NCBI GenBank assembly: GCA_017541035.1
Contig: JAFXZW010000052.1
Coordinates: 62,001-126,000, forward strand
Direction of reading: 5' to 3'
Length of the DNA: 64,000 bases
Source of the DNA: Eubacterium sp.
Lineage (GTDB): Bacteria > Bacillota > Clostridia > Lachnospirales > Lachnospiraceae
In this document: positions 55,455 through 64,000 of the stretch, in pieces
Position numbering within the stretch: the first letter of the stretch is position 1
Layout: each line of letters starts with the position of its first letter
The notes under the pieces: model-generated
Told to the model about the DNA's origin: nothing
What the model saw: the letters and a program-made list of their open reading frames with translations, nothing else
Database searches by the model: none
Position numbers and translations under genes: made by a program

Positions 55455-55602
55455 CCTTTGCACGTGATAAATCGCGGCAAAAATGATTTACACGGAAAGG
55501 ATACCATATGCCACAGGACAAAAATCGGACACTTTTTGAAAATATAAGACAGAAGCCCTGAGTTCTGAAGCTGCAATACGCAGAAAAAAATGCGTTCCGA
55601 TA

Positions 55603-55631
55603 TTGTAAAGTGAGAGAAAAATCGTTATAAT
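55603..55631 (+). promoter_or_regulatory. Promoter of the DHH phosphoesterase gene
   Basis: TTGTAA (55603-55608), 17 bases, TATAAT (55626-55631), about 50 bases before the start. Confidence 0.8.
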
Positions 55632-55682
55632 CGAATGTATGAAGTTCATTCAGTTCTATTCTGTTGCATAAAGGGGTGCCGC

Positions 55683-56618
55683 ATGAAGAAAAGATTGGTT
55701 ACAAGAAGTGATTTTGACGGTTTGGTCTGTGCAATGCTTCTGAAGGAAATGGATCTGATCGATGAGATCAAATTCGTTCATCCGAAGGATGTGCAGGACG
55801 GAAAGATCGATATCACGGAGAATGATATCACAACCAACCTGCCCTTTGATCCGAGGGTTGGTCTGGCTTTTGACCACCATGAAAGCGAGCTTCTCCGGAA
55901 TAAGGTGGAGGATTATCGCGGTAAGTACATTATCGACGGAGATGCGCGTTCTGCTGCGCGTGTGGTTTATGATTACTACGGTGGAAAGGATCGTTTTACC
56001 CGGGTTTCCGATGAGATCATGTGGGCCGTTGATAAGGGAGACAGTGCGGATTTCACGGTTGATGAGATTCTGAATCCCACAGGCTGGGTACTTATGAACT
56101 TCCTGATGGATGCGCGTACCGGCCTTGGACGTTTCCATGATTTCCGGATCTCCAATTATGAGCTGATGATGCAGCTTATTGATTTCTGTGTGGATCACAG
56201 CATTGATCAGGTACTGGAGCTTCCGGACGTAAAAGAGCGCGTGGAAATGTACTTCTCCCAGCAGGAGCTTTTCAAGGCCCAGTTACAGAAGGTTACCACG
56301 ATTCATGACAAGGTGGCTCTGATCGATCTTCGGAATGAAGATCCGATTTATACAGGAAACCGTTTTATGGTTTACGCCATGTGGCCGGAGACAGAGCTGT
56401 CCGTGCATGTGGCTTGGGGCTTCCGAAAGCAGAATACAGCAGTTATGATCGGAAAATCCATTGTGAACCGTGCTTCGAAGTTCAATATCGGTGAACTGTG
56501 CCTGTCCTATGGCGGCGGCGGACACGCAAATGCCGGTACCTGCCAGCTTGACAATGACCGGATCGATACCGAACTGCCCATCATTTTGGACAAACTGAAC
56601 GGTCTGCGCCCGGTCTAG
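55683..56618 (+). CDS. DHH-family phosphoesterase
   Basis: 311 residues from ATG 55683 (AAAGGGG upstream). The N-terminal DHH domain has TRSDFDGLVCAML (metal Asp residues), then LAFDHHES (DHH motif) and DGDARSAARVVYDYYG. The C-terminal DHHA1 part ends LSYGGGGHANAGTCQ. Related enzymes are nanoRNases, pAp phosphatases, c-di-nucleotide phosphodiesterases or exopolyphosphatases. With three c-di-GMP genes nearby, a role in pGpG/nanoRNA clearance is possible but inferred only from context. Confidence 0.85.
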   Translation: MKKRLVTRSDFDGLVCAMLLKEMDLIDEIKFVHPKDVQDGKIDITENDITTNLPFDPRVGLAFDHHESELLRNKVEDYRGKYIIDGDARSAARVVYDYYGGKDRFTRVSDEIMWAVDKGDSADFTVDEILNPTGWVLMNFLMDARTGLGRFHDFRISNYELMMQLIDFCVDHSIDQVLELPDVKERVEMYFSQQELFKAQLQKVTTIHDKVALIDLRNEDPIYTGNRFMVYAMWPETELSVHVAWGFRKQNTAVMIGKSIVNRASKFNIGELCLSYGGGGHANAGTCQLDNDRIDTELPIILDKLNGLRPV

Positions 56619-56651
56619 ATACTAAGCATAAAAGAAGTGAATAATAACCGG

Positions 56652-56686
56652 AAAAAAAGGCGTGCCCTGAAGGCACGCCTTTTTTA
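56652..56686. terminator. Bidirectional terminator
   Basis: AAAAAAAGGCGTGCC / GGCACGCCTTTTTT hairpin between the converging DHH and EAL genes. Confidence 0.92.
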
Positions 56687-56756
56687 TCCGGAGCTATTTA
56701 ATGCTCCCGCATCCGCCATATGCTTCCGCTCCACGCTTCTGCTTTCAGCTTCCGCT

Positions 56757-57965
56757 TTACACCTCTCCCGGCTCCCATTTTCCCAGTACATCACAGAGAC
56801 TAACCGCAAGAATGTCATTCACGAAGGGACTCTTCACGAAGATATTCGTGATATTTACCTTCTGATACTTACCATCCTCGCCAAGCTGGCGGATCATGAC
56901 ATCAATGCTCTTTTCGCCGCGCTCATACGCTTCGATCTGTTTCTTTACACTGAATGTCTCCAGGTACTTTTCCCTGTCATCCGGATGGATGGCGGAGAGA
57001 CTGTTCGTGATCCGTTCCTCCAGAGAACTGGTAACCGGAAATGTATTCGACTCCAGCTCATCATGCCGGGTTACATAGTAACTGTTCCGGGACAGATTCA
57101 TGTAAGTAACGGTAGGATACTTTACGAAAAAGGCATCCACAAGAAGAGCGGCCGCCGAAGCAGGCGCCTGGGTTACCAGTATATCCTCCGGCTCCATCTC
57201 CGTCTGTATCTCCTTATACCGTGCAATAAAGATATCCGCCGGCATAGGCTCATCATACAGATACCCCTGAACGACCTTACATCCGCTGGTCCGAAGGAAA
57301 TTCAGCTGTTCCTCAGTCTCGATACCTTCCGCAACCGTATTCAGATTCATGCGGTTAGCGATGTTGAAGATACTCTCCAGCACGATCCGGTCAACTGCAT
57401 TATTGTGCTTTTCATCAAAAAGAGAACGGTCGATCTTGATGACATCGATGGTAAGATCAGACAGAAATCCCAGTGTGGTAAAGCCCTGACCCACATCATC
57501 CAGCGCCACGCGGAAATCCTCCTTCCGGATGTCGCCAAGCATATACTGAATCTCTTCCGGGTTCTCCATCAGTGACGACTCGGCCACTTCAATAATGATC
57601 AGCTTATGAGGGATATTGTACGAATCCACCAGTTCCCTCAAACGACTGACGGTATCACCCTCATAAATGTGCCGTCCCGAGAAGTTGATGGAAATGGGGA
57701 TCTTCGGTACATTTTCCTCATCCAGACGGTTCAGGAATTCGCAGGCTTCGCGAACCATGTACCAGTCCAAATCAAGAATATCATCCGTCATCTCCATCTC
57801 CGGAATAAAATATCCGGGAAGGATCAGCTTACCTGTCTCATCAATCCAACGAGCCAGGATCTCTGCCGACCAGGGTCTTCCTGTCAATGCATCATACTGC
57901 GGCTGAAAAAACGGGACAAATTCCCTTTTCTCCATCGCCTCTCTTGCTTCCTCTACTACGCCCAT
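56757..57965 (-). CDS. EAL-domain protein with C-terminal PAS-like domain
   Basis: 402 residues. EAL domain at about 14-255: FQPQYDALTGRP, AEILARW (EIL instead of EAL), SINFSG, IIIEVAES, ALDDVGQGFT (DDFGTG variant), VIKIDRSL, VAEGIETEEQ, GYLYDEPM. Key acidic residues, the Asn and the Lys are present, so phosphodiesterase activity is plausible despite the altered motifs. Residues about 285-400 look PAS-like (YMNLSRNSYYVT, IHPDDREKYLETF, EDGKYQKVNITN), in an unusual place after the EAL domain. AGAGGTG precedes the ATG. No membrane segment. Confidence 0.87.
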   Translation of the reverse strand: MGVVEEAREAMEKREFVPFFQPQYDALTGRPWSAEILARWIDETGKLILPGYFIPEMEMTDDILDLDWYMVREACEFLNRLDEENVPKIPISINFSGRHIYEGDTVSRLRELVDSYNIPHKLIIIEVAESSLMENPEEIQYMLGDIRKEDFRVALDDVGQGFTTLGFLSDLTIDVIKIDRSLFDEKHNNAVDRIVLESIFNIANRMNLNTVAEGIETEEQLNFLRTSGCKVVQGYLYDEPMPADIFIARYKEIQTEMEPEDILVTQAPASAAALLVDAFFVKYPTVTYMNLSRNSYYVTRHDELESNTFPVTSSLEERITNSLSAIHPDDREKYLETFSVKKQIEAYERGEKSIDVMIRQLGEDGKYQKVNITNIFVKSPFVNDILAVSLCDVLGKWEPGEV

Positions 57966-58027
57966 ATTAACACCTCTGTCTTCCGGATCCTTACTCCATC
58001 TGGTAACAGGAGTCTGTCAGGTTTATT

Positions 58028-58375
58028 TTACTGGAAATTGTTCGGCTGCTGGGGCTGCTGGGGCTGCTGCTGATATCCCTGAGGCTGTCCGTAGGGCTGC
58101 TGCTGAGTCTGGAAACGCGGCTGAGCCTGCGGCATGGGAACGCCCTGATGACGCATCACCATATCCTGTCCGATCAGGATCGCATACAGGCCACCCGGAA
58201 CACACATATAAACACAGGTTTCCATCAGGCCCTGGAAGATCATGTAGGCTACACCTGCTCCCTTGTACTGGGTAGCACCAATGATCGTCGCTACAATCCC
58301 GAGTATGCCGACAACTGCCGCTGCAATAATCAGGATCTTCTTGATTGTTTCTCTGAGAACTGAACTGTTATTCAT
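58028..58375 (-). CDS. Small membrane protein with Gln/Pro-rich tail
   Basis: 115 residues. Two hydrophobic helices (ILIIAAAVVGILGIVATIIG, about 14-33; MIFQGLMETCVYMCVPGGLYAIL, about 45-67) and a low-complexity tail of Q, P and G (about 82-115; QQQPYGQPQGYQQQ). Own promoter at 58422-58451 and AGGGAGG before the ATG, so it is a real gene. No family recognised; the tail may mediate protein contacts. Confidence 0.75.
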   Translation of the reverse strand: MNNSSVLRETIKKILIIAAAVVGILGIVATIIGATQYKGAGVAYMIFQGLMETCVYMCVPGGLYAILIGQDMVMRHQGVPMPQAQPRFQTQQQPYGQPQGYQQQPQQPQQPNNFQ

Positions 58376-58421
58376 TTTAATCCTCCCTTTATAAAAATGA
58401 ATGTCAAAAGCTACTCCACAT

Positions 58422-58451
58422 ATTATACTCTAAAACCGGTATAAATGGCAA
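58422..58451 (-). promoter_or_regulatory. Promoter of the small membrane protein gene
   Basis: TTGCCA (58446-58451), 18 bases, TATAAT (58422-58427) on the minus strand. Confidence 0.65.
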
Positions 58452-58498
58452 CTGTTTTGGGGGTCTGAAAGCAGAAAAAAACGCCTTACTTTCCCGCC

Positions 58499-60181
58499 CT
58501 ACTCCGCTTCGGTCACGTCCGCCTTTGTGAAGGTTGTGATCACCGATCTGTCGAAGGATGTTTCCTGCACCAGGCGGTTGGCCTGACGTTCCACGGAACG
58601 CTCGAAGAAATTCCTCACTTCACGTCCGTTTGCAAAGTGTTCATCCTTGTCTTCCACCAGTCTGTGAAAATATTCTTTCACTTCCTGATCGGCTTCCGGC
58701 GCCAGATGGAAATCCTGGGCTGCGCACATGGAACAGAAAATGGTATACAGTTCTTCCTCCGTATAGTCGGTAAATTCAATGAACTTGCTGAAACGGGAAC
58801 GAAGTCCTGGATTCGACTGCAGGAATTCCTCCATTTCATCGGTATAACCCGCAACGATCACGACAAAACTGTCTCTGTCATCCTCCATCCTCTTCAGGAG
58901 GGTATCCACGGCCTCCTGTCCGAAATCTCCGTTTTCTTTTTTATTCGTCAGTGTATAGGCCTCGTCGATAAAGAGAACACCTCCCATCGCGCTGTCGATC
59001 ACTTCCTGCGTCTTCTGCGCCGTCTGGCCGACATAGCCCTCAACCAGTCCTGCCCGGTCCACTTCAACGAGCTGTCCCTTGCTGACAACTCCCAGTGCCC
59101 TGTAGATCTTCGCCAGAAGACGGGCAACCGTTGTCTTGCCTGTTCCGGGATTTCCCGAGAAGACAAGGTGGAGAGACATTTCCGGCTGGGCAAGTCCCAT
59201 TTCTTCACGGATCTTTCGGACGCGGATCACGTTGACCAGATTGCTCAGGTTCTTTTTTACCTCCTTCAGACCGATCAGATGATCCAGTTCATCCATCAGC
59301 TCGTCCAGAGGACGCTGTTCCACAACCTCCTCATTGCCGGTTTCCTTCTGTCTCCGCTCGATCCGGCCTACGTACTTTTCTTCCCTGGTTCCCTTCTCTC
59401 CTGACCGAACAGCTCCCGGTGCCGCGCCGAAGTTCTTGCCGGAATCCTTCCTGCCGGGCATATTGATCCCACCCTTCAGATTATCCGGCACCTCCTGCAT
59501 TTCAACACCATCGAAAAGCGTTTTCGGTTTATCATCTTCCACAAAATAGGAAGCGGCAACTGTCATATCCACCGTGGCATCCGGCCTCGGAGGTCCTCCC
59601 GAAGCTGCCTTGGGAATACCGAAATTCGGATCGCCCTTGATTCCCCTCCGCAGCGGATCTACGGCGTAGTAAAGGCCGTACTTCTTCAGGAATTCGTTCA
59701 TCATATTGATGTAATCCGTGATCCTCTGTACCTCATGCTCACTGATCCCGCCATAGGCGATGTATTCCAGACCGATGTCACGGAAGGTATTTACGATAAA
59801 GCGTGAAATGGAAATTCCCTGATCCGATCGGCGGGAATTGGGAGAAAGGTCATCCTTCACAAAGTATTTCAGGGAATCCGGCACTCTTTGCAGAATGTCC
59901 GGATCCAGACAGTTCTCATTCCGGAAGCTGAAGAACTGCTTTGTGGTCAGTTTGATCCCCAGAAGTTCATTCGCAAAGGATACCTGGCGGACGGGCTCGG
60001 AGCTCTCCGGATCATACAGGTATCCGAAAAAAACCAAAAAATCAAAACGGAGCAACTCCCTCAGTGTGATCACAGCATCCGGGGGATATGTTCCGTTTTT
60101 CTTAATAGCTACTTCATCTGCATACGAAAAAGCACAGCTCACGGCGTAAGCCGGACTGAAATCAGTCGGTGGAATGGGCAT
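58499..60181 (-). CDS. AAA+ ATPase, SpoVK/CbbX-like
   Basis: 560 residues if ATG 60181 is used; this overlaps the citrate synthase 3' end by 20 bases, lacks a good RBS, and a later GTG is possible. The N-terminal 290 residues are not recognised (a helical domain, then a Pro/Gly/Lys-rich linker). The C-terminal half is a CbbX/SpoVK AAA+ module: DELIGLKEVKKNLSNLVNV, Walker A SGNPGTGKTTVARLLAKIY, Walker B GGVLFIDEAYTL, VIVAGYTDEMEEFL, NPGLRSRFSKFIEF and a C-terminal lid (NGREVRNFFERSVERQANRL). Such ATPases remodel protein complexes. Its coupling to citrate synthase hints at a metabolic client, which is only inference. Confidence 0.85.
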   Translation of the reverse strand: MPIPPTDFSPAYAVSCAFSYADEVAIKKNGTYPPDAVITLRELLRFDFLVFFGYLYDPESSEPVRQVSFANELLGIKLTTKQFFSFRNENCLDPDILQRVPDSLKYFVKDDLSPNSRRSDQGISISRFIVNTFRDIGLEYIAYGGISEHEVQRITDYINMMNEFLKKYGLYYAVDPLRRGIKGDPNFGIPKAASGGPPRPDATVDMTVAASYFVEDDKPKTLFDGVEMQEVPDNLKGGINMPGRKDSGKNFGAAPGAVRSGEKGTREEKYVGRIERRQKETGNEEVVEQRPLDELMDELDHLIGLKEVKKNLSNLVNVIRVRKIREEMGLAQPEMSLHLVFSGNPGTGKTTVARLLAKIYRALGVVSKGQLVEVDRAGLVEGYVGQTAQKTQEVIDSAMGGVLFIDEAYTLTNKKENGDFGQEAVDTLLKRMEDDRDSFVVIVAGYTDEMEEFLQSNPGLRSRFSKFIEFTDYTEEELYTIFCSMCAAQDFHLAPEADQEVKEYFHRLVEDKDEHFANGREVRNFFERSVERQANRLVQETSFDRSVITTFTKADVTEAE

Positions 60182-61523
60182 GGCGTTCCGCGTAGGGGGT
60201 GTAGGAACGCTCCTCCATGACGGACCTGTAAGCTGGTCGAATAATCTTGTCCACATTGATCAATTCCTCGATTCTGTGCGCTGACCAACCAACAATACGC
60301 GCGATTGCAAAAATCGGTGTGTATAGCTCTGTTGGTATACCGAGCATATTATACACGAAACCGCTGTAAAAATCCACATTTGCGCTGACGCCTTTATAAA
60401 TTTTTCTTTTTTCGGCAATGATCTCCGGAGCCATTTTTTCGATTTCCGCATAGAGTTCGAATTCCTTCTCCAGATGCTTCTCCACCGCCAGCTTCTCCAC
60501 AAATTTCCGGAAGACTCTGGCCCGGGGATCGGAAATGGAATAAATGGCATGTCCCATACCGTAGATCAGGCCCTGTCTGTCAAAAGCATCCCTGTCCACG
60601 ATCCGTGCCAGATAATCCTTTAAGCGCGCAGTATCCTTATAATCCGGCACATGAGCACGGATATCTTCCATCATCTGTATAACCTTCAGGTTCGCTCCGC
60701 CGTGCTTCGGTCCCTTCAGAGAGGACAGGGCAGCCGCCATAACGGAATAGGTATCGGAGCCTGCGGAAGAAACCACCCGTGTGGTAAAAGTGGAATTATT
60801 TCCGCCGCCATGCTCCGCGTGCAGCACCAGGGCCGCATCCAGAACCTGTGCCTCCAGCTGCGTATACTGCTTATCGGGTCTGAGAAGCCGCAGGACATTT
60901 TCCGCCGTTCCGATCTTCGGATCCGGAAAATGGATGTACATGCTTTCATCCTTCTCATAATGGTTGTATGCACAGAACCCGTATACCGCAAGCATCGGGA
61001 ATTCACTGATCAGACGCAGGCACTGCTTCAGGACATTCGGGATGGAGAGGTCGGATACATTGTTATCATAGGCCGAAAGCGTCAGCACGGACTTCGTCAT
61101 GGAATTCATGATATCATGGCTGGGCGCCTTCATGATCACATCGCGGGTGAAATTCGTGGGAAGGGTCCGGAGCGAACCCAGCATTTCCTTGAATTCCGCA
61201 AGCTCATCCCCCGTGGGAAGCTCCCCGAACAGCAGCAGGTACGCCACCTCCTCGAAGCCAAAACGTTTGAAGCCGAAATCCTTCACCATATCGATCACGT
61301 TATAGCCCCGGTACCAGAGCTGCCCGTCACAGGGCACCTCTTTTCCATCCTCGATCCTGGAGGAAATGATCTTGGAAATATTGGTCACGCCCGTAAGAAC
61401 GCCCTTTCCGTTCTTATCGCGAAGTCCTCTTTTTACTCCGTACTGATCATACAGATTGACATCCACCTCGTCAGCTTTACGGCATATGGCCTCCTGACGG
61501 GCCGCATATTCACTTACCTTCAT
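60162..61523 (-). CDS. Citrate synthase
   Basis: 453 residues from ATG 61523 (AAAGGGGG six bases before). Condenses acetyl-CoA and oxaloacetate. Conserved: LWYRGYNVIDMVKDFGF, LHAEHGGGNNSTFTTRVVSSAGSD (catalytic-region His), LSSLKGPKHGGANLKV, GMGHAIYSISDPRARVF (His/Asp region), NVDFYSGFVYNMLGIP. The first 50 residues are somewhat longer than in the short bacterial type. No aconitase or isocitrate dehydrogenase lies beside it in the window. It overlaps the AAA+ gene downstream. Confidence 0.92.
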   Translation of the reverse strand: MKVSEYAARQEAICRKADEVDVNLYDQYGVKRGLRDKNGKGVLTGVTNISKIISSRIEDGKEVPCDGQLWYRGYNVIDMVKDFGFKRFGFEEVAYLLLFGELPTGDELAEFKEMLGSLRTLPTNFTRDVIMKAPSHDIMNSMTKSVLTLSAYDNNVSDLSIPNVLKQCLRLISEFPMLAVYGFCAYNHYEKDESMYIHFPDPKIGTAENVLRLLRPDKQYTQLEAQVLDAALVLHAEHGGGNNSTFTTRVVSSAGSDTYSVMAAALSSLKGPKHGGANLKVIQMMEDIRAHVPDYKDTARLKDYLARIVDRDAFDRQGLIYGMGHAIYSISDPRARVFRKFVEKLAVEKHLEKEFELYAEIEKMAPEIIAEKRKIYKGVSANVDFYSGFVYNMLGIPTELYTPIFAIARIVGWSAHRIEELINVDKIIRPAYRSVMEERSYTPYAERHAHSTD

Positions 61524-61656
61524 GAACGTCCCCCTTTTTTCTTCACTAAATTCCGGCTGATATTCCCGGGCCATTCCACGGCGCGGTCATACGCTCCGCA
61601 CGATCTCTGCAACCGCTGAATCTCAGGTCCCTTCACCCTTCGGGATCCACAACCCC

Positions 61657-63507
61657 TTACTCCGTCCTGGTGGTAAGAAGGGTATTCTCCTCGGAATGCA
61701 GGATATCCATAAATTCTTCGCCGGTAATGGTTTCATTTTCAAAAAGGTGCTTGGCGATCTCATGAAGCTTCTGGATATTCTGCTCCAGAATCTCTCTCGC
61801 CTTTTTATGCTGAGAAGAAACCAGTTCCACAACCATACGGTCGATCTTCGTCTGAGTCTCCGGTGCACAGGCCAGGGATGTATCACCCCCGAGATACTGA
61901 TTCGTCAGCACCTCCATGGCCACCATATCAAATTCTTCCGTCATGCCGAAACGTGTGATCATGGCACGGGCATACTTGGTTGCCTGTTCGATATCATTTG
62001 CCGCTCCGGTGGTGATCTCGTTGAAGATCAGCTCTTCCGCGGCACGGCCGCCTGCCAGAGTAGCGATCTTGTTCAGAAGCTCTGTCTTCGTCATCAGATT
62101 CCGGTCATCCTCATCCACCTGCATGGTATATCCCAGCGCACCGCTGGTACGGGGGATGATGGTGATCTTGGTAACCGGCGCGGACTGGGTCTGCATGGCC
62201 GCAACCATTGCATGTCCCACCTCATGATAGCTGACAACCAGCTTTTCCTTATTCGTCAGGATCTTATTCTTCTTCTGATAACCTGCGATGACCACCTCTA
62301 CGGATTCCATCAGGTCATCCTGCTGTACCACTCTTCTTCCTTCACGGACAGCCTTCAAAGCCGCTTCATTCACGATATTCGCCAGCTGTGCACCGGATGC
62401 ACCGGAAGCCGTCTTGGCTATGATATCGAAATCCACATTTTCGGAGATCTTGATCTTCTTCGCATGAACCCTGAGGATATCCACACGTCCCTTCAGATCC
62501 GGAAGCTCCACGGGAATCCGCCGGTCAAAGCGTCCCGGGCGCAGCAGTGCGGGATCCAGGGACTCCGGCCGGTTGGTCGCAGCAAGGATCACAACGCCTG
62601 TATTTCCTTCAAATCCGTCCATTTCCGAAAGCAGCTGGTTCAGGGTCTGCTCCCGCTCATCATTTGTCGTAAGGCTTCCGTCTCTCTTCTTTCCGACGGC
62701 ATCGATCTCGTCGATGAAAATGATACAGGGGGCCTTCTCTTTTGCCTGTTTGAAGAGGTCGCGGACCTTGGCCGCACCCATACCTACAAACATCTGCACG
62801 AATTCCGAACCGGAGATCGAGAAGAACGGTACATTTGCCTCGCCGGCTACCGCCTTGGCCAGCATGGTTTTACCGGTACCCGGAGGGCCCACCAGCAGTG
62901 CGCCCTTGGGAAGGGTCGCACCGATTTCCGTATACTTTTCCGGATTATGCAGATAGCCGACGATCTCCGAGAGAAGATCCTTTGCCTCCTCCTCTCCGGC
63001 TATATCCCGGAAACGTACATCATTATTCGACTTCACATATACTCTGGCATTGCTGCGGCCCGAACCCATGGAGAAGGAGAGCATATCCGGCTCATCTCCC
63101 ATCCGCTTCATCAGCCGCCGGGAGATCAGCTTCCAGACGATGAAGATCAGCGCAAATTGCAAAACCAGCATGATCCCGTAGTAAAGGATTGGATTTGTCT
63201 GGGTGATGATCTCCGCTCCGAAGGTGGCTCCGGATTTGTAGAGTCTTTCGTAGAGGTTTGCATCCTCCATCAGACCGGTTTTATAGATCTCGCCGCTCTT
63301 ATCCTTGAAGACGATCATATTGGATTCGATCGAGGCTTCCGTCAGCTCCTTTTTCTCGATCTTCTGCATAAAGACGTTATAACCGACCTCTGTCACCTGC
63401 TTGGTCAGAAACCGCTTGTACACAAAAATATTTACGACTCCGAAGATCACCAGCATGATAATGACAAAGGAGATAGAGTTTTTCTTGTTGGGCCGCATTT
63501 CCTGCAT
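61657..63507 (-). CDS. ftsH: ATP-dependent zinc metalloprotease FtsH
   Basis: 616 residues. Two N-terminal transmembrane helices ([38 protein letters not shown]) flank an extracytoplasmic loop. AAA domain: [19 protein letters not shown], Walker [11 protein letters not shown], Walker [13 protein letters not shown], second-region [18 protein letters not shown]. The zinc site is HEVGH (HExxH) with Val in place of the common Ala. AAGGAGG lies eight bases upstream. Degrades membrane and regulatory proteins. The C-terminus is standard. Confidence 0.96.
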   Translation of the reverse strand: MQEMRPNKKNSISFVIIMLVIFGVVNIFVYKRFLTKQVTEVGYNVFMQKIEKKELTEASIESNMIVFKDKSGEIYKTGLMEDANLYERLYKSGATFGAEIITQTNPILYYGIMLVLQFALIFIVWKLISRRLMKRMGDEPDMLSFSMGSGRSNARVYVKSNNDVRFRDIAGEEEAKDLLSEIVGYLHNPEKYTEIGATLPKGALLVGPPGTGKTMLAKAVAGEANVPFFSISGSEFVQMFVGMGAAKVRDLFKQAKEKAPCIIFIDEIDAVGKKRDGSLTTNDEREQTLNQLLSEMDGFEGNTGVVILAATNRPESLDPALLRPGRFDRRIPVELPDLKGRVDILRVHAKKIKISENVDFDIIAKTASGASGAQLANIVNEAALKAVREGRRVVQQDDLMESVEVVIAGYQKKNKILTNKEKLVVSYHEVGHAMVAAMQTQSAPVTKITIIPRTSGALGYTMQVDEDDRNLMTKTELLNKIATLAGGRAAEELIFNEITTGAANDIEQATKYARAMITRFGMTEEFDMVAMEVLTNQYLGGDTSLACAPETQTKIDRMVVELVSSQHKKAREILEQNIQKLHEIAKHLFENETITGEEFMDILHSEENTLLTTRTE

Positions 63508-63580
63508 TGTCCTGTCCTCCTTAAAATGTGCAACCGAAAATAGTACTCTTACGGCAGTGTGCCAATCGGAATCTTAACAT

Positions 63581-63616
63581 AGAAAATCCGCCGGTGACAA
63601 TAGCTACGGCGGATTA
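63581..63616 (-). terminator. Terminator of the cardiolipin synthase gene
   Basis: AATCCGCCG / CGGCGGATT hairpin with TTTTCTATG on the minus strand, 20 bases after the stop. Confidence 0.8.
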
Positions 63617-63635
63617 TAAATTAAACTTGATATTC

Positions 63636-64000
63636 CTACAGCATGGGGGCAATGACACGCAGCAATGAGTCCAGGACCTGTCCCGGAACAGTTCTCTTCG
63701 TATCCTCATCCGTCACTTCATGGCTGATCTTAAAGGTTTCACGGAAATCCAGGTATAGCCGGCTGGCCGTTTTTGCATCCGAGAAAAATACCGCATCCTC
63801 GAAATGCAGGAAGAGACTCCGGTAGTCAAAATTCACGGTTCCCACCACACCCTTGACCGAATCACAGAGCATGCATTTGGAATGCAGGAAGCCGGGCGTA
63901 TAGATATAGATCCTCACCCCGCTCTGCTTCAGATACGGAAAGGCGGACTTCGTAAGCCGGTACACCATTTTTTTATCAGGAATTCCCGGAACCACGATAC
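63636..64000 (-). CDS. Cardiolipin synthase / phospholipase D-like, C-terminal part
   Basis: Only the last about 121 codons are inside the window; the frame is open at the right edge. The second HKD motif is clear: HSKCMLCD followed by GVVGTVNFDYRS (HxKx4D...GTxN). The end (YLDFRETFKIS) fits cardiolipin synthases. It joins phosphatidylglycerol units at the membrane. Confidence 0.9.
   Translation of the reverse strand, partial: IVVPGIPDKKMVYRLTKSAFPYLKQSGVRIYIYTPGFLHSKCMLCDSVKGVVGTVNFDYRSLFLHFEDAVFFSDAKTASRLYLDFRETFKISHEVTDEDTKRTVPGQVLDSLLRVIAPML

Noticed and set aside
1..64000. tRNA or rRNA genes
   Set aside because: No cloverleaf-like segments with TTCGA arms or rRNA motifs were noticed while reading; tRNAscan would settle this.

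Overview
The window reads as a low- to mid-GC anaerobic Firmicute of the Clostridia, most like a Lachnospiraceae gut or rumen fibre degrader. The reasons are the lipoprotein and RBS style (strong AGGAGG), a T-box-controlled trp operon, clostridial families such as the GGGtGRT protein and a Cthe_2159-type carbohydrate-binding lipoprotein, TraX and DUF624 proteins, and several plant-polysaccharide glycosidases. No rRNA, tRNA, CRISPR array, transposase or phage gene was seen. Most genes lie on the minus strand.

Region 1 (1-15,100) is a beta-mannan/glucomannan utilisation locus on the minus strand. It holds a sugar ABC permease (partial), a very large membrane-anchored solute-binding protein, a DUF624 protein, lipoprotein GH26 and GH5 enzymes, a cytoplasmic GH113-type mannanase, a NodB-fold deacetylase, a LacI regulator, mannose-6-phosphate isomerase, a cellobiose/mannobiose 2-epimerase and phosphomannomutase. 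Together they describe extracellular cleavage, uptake, intracellular trimming, epimerisation of mannobiose to mannosylglucose and entry into glycolysis as fructose-6-P. The expected GH130 phosphorylase is not in the window. Two of its transcription units share a near-identical promoter (16-bp exact match over the -10).

Region 2 (15,100-22,735) is a trpEGDCFBA operon behind a tryptophan T-box (UGG specifier). trpF carries a one-base frameshift in an A5 run. A GC-rich array of nested hairpins lies between the T-box terminator and trpE; a homologous array lies upstream of a GGDEF gene at 55 kb, and the two show paired substitutions in their stems.

Region 3 (22,800-31,750) is accessory: an orphan lipoprotein, eight tandem 73-74-bp palindromic units, a GH43 enzyme, lysA, an ECF sigma/anti-sigma pair, and debris of a second ECF sigma gene and a response regulator.

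Region 4 (31,750-41,100) holds a large anchored protein with a degenerate C39-like tail coupled to pfkA, the conserved dnaX-ybaB-recR cluster, and the GGGtGRT/Fe-S-scaffold pair of unknown function.

Region 5 (41,300-58,400) contains an RND exporter with a roughly 280-residue coiled-coil insertion, three c-di-GMP proteins, a TraX-Ldh-(LacI-like/EAL/beta-solenoid) operon, a carbohydrate-binding beta-helix lipoprotein and a DHH phosphoesterase. The 1105-residue LacI-like/EAL/solenoid fusion is the most novel-looking protein here.

Region 6 (58,400-64,000) is housekeeping: citrate synthase overlapping a SpoVK/CbbX-like AAA ATPase, ftsH, and the 3' end of a cardiolipin synthase.

Short palindromic repeat families are scattered between genes: a GCTGGGGGCAAAA hairpin (four copies) and a GTCATTCTGAGG type (about five half-sites).
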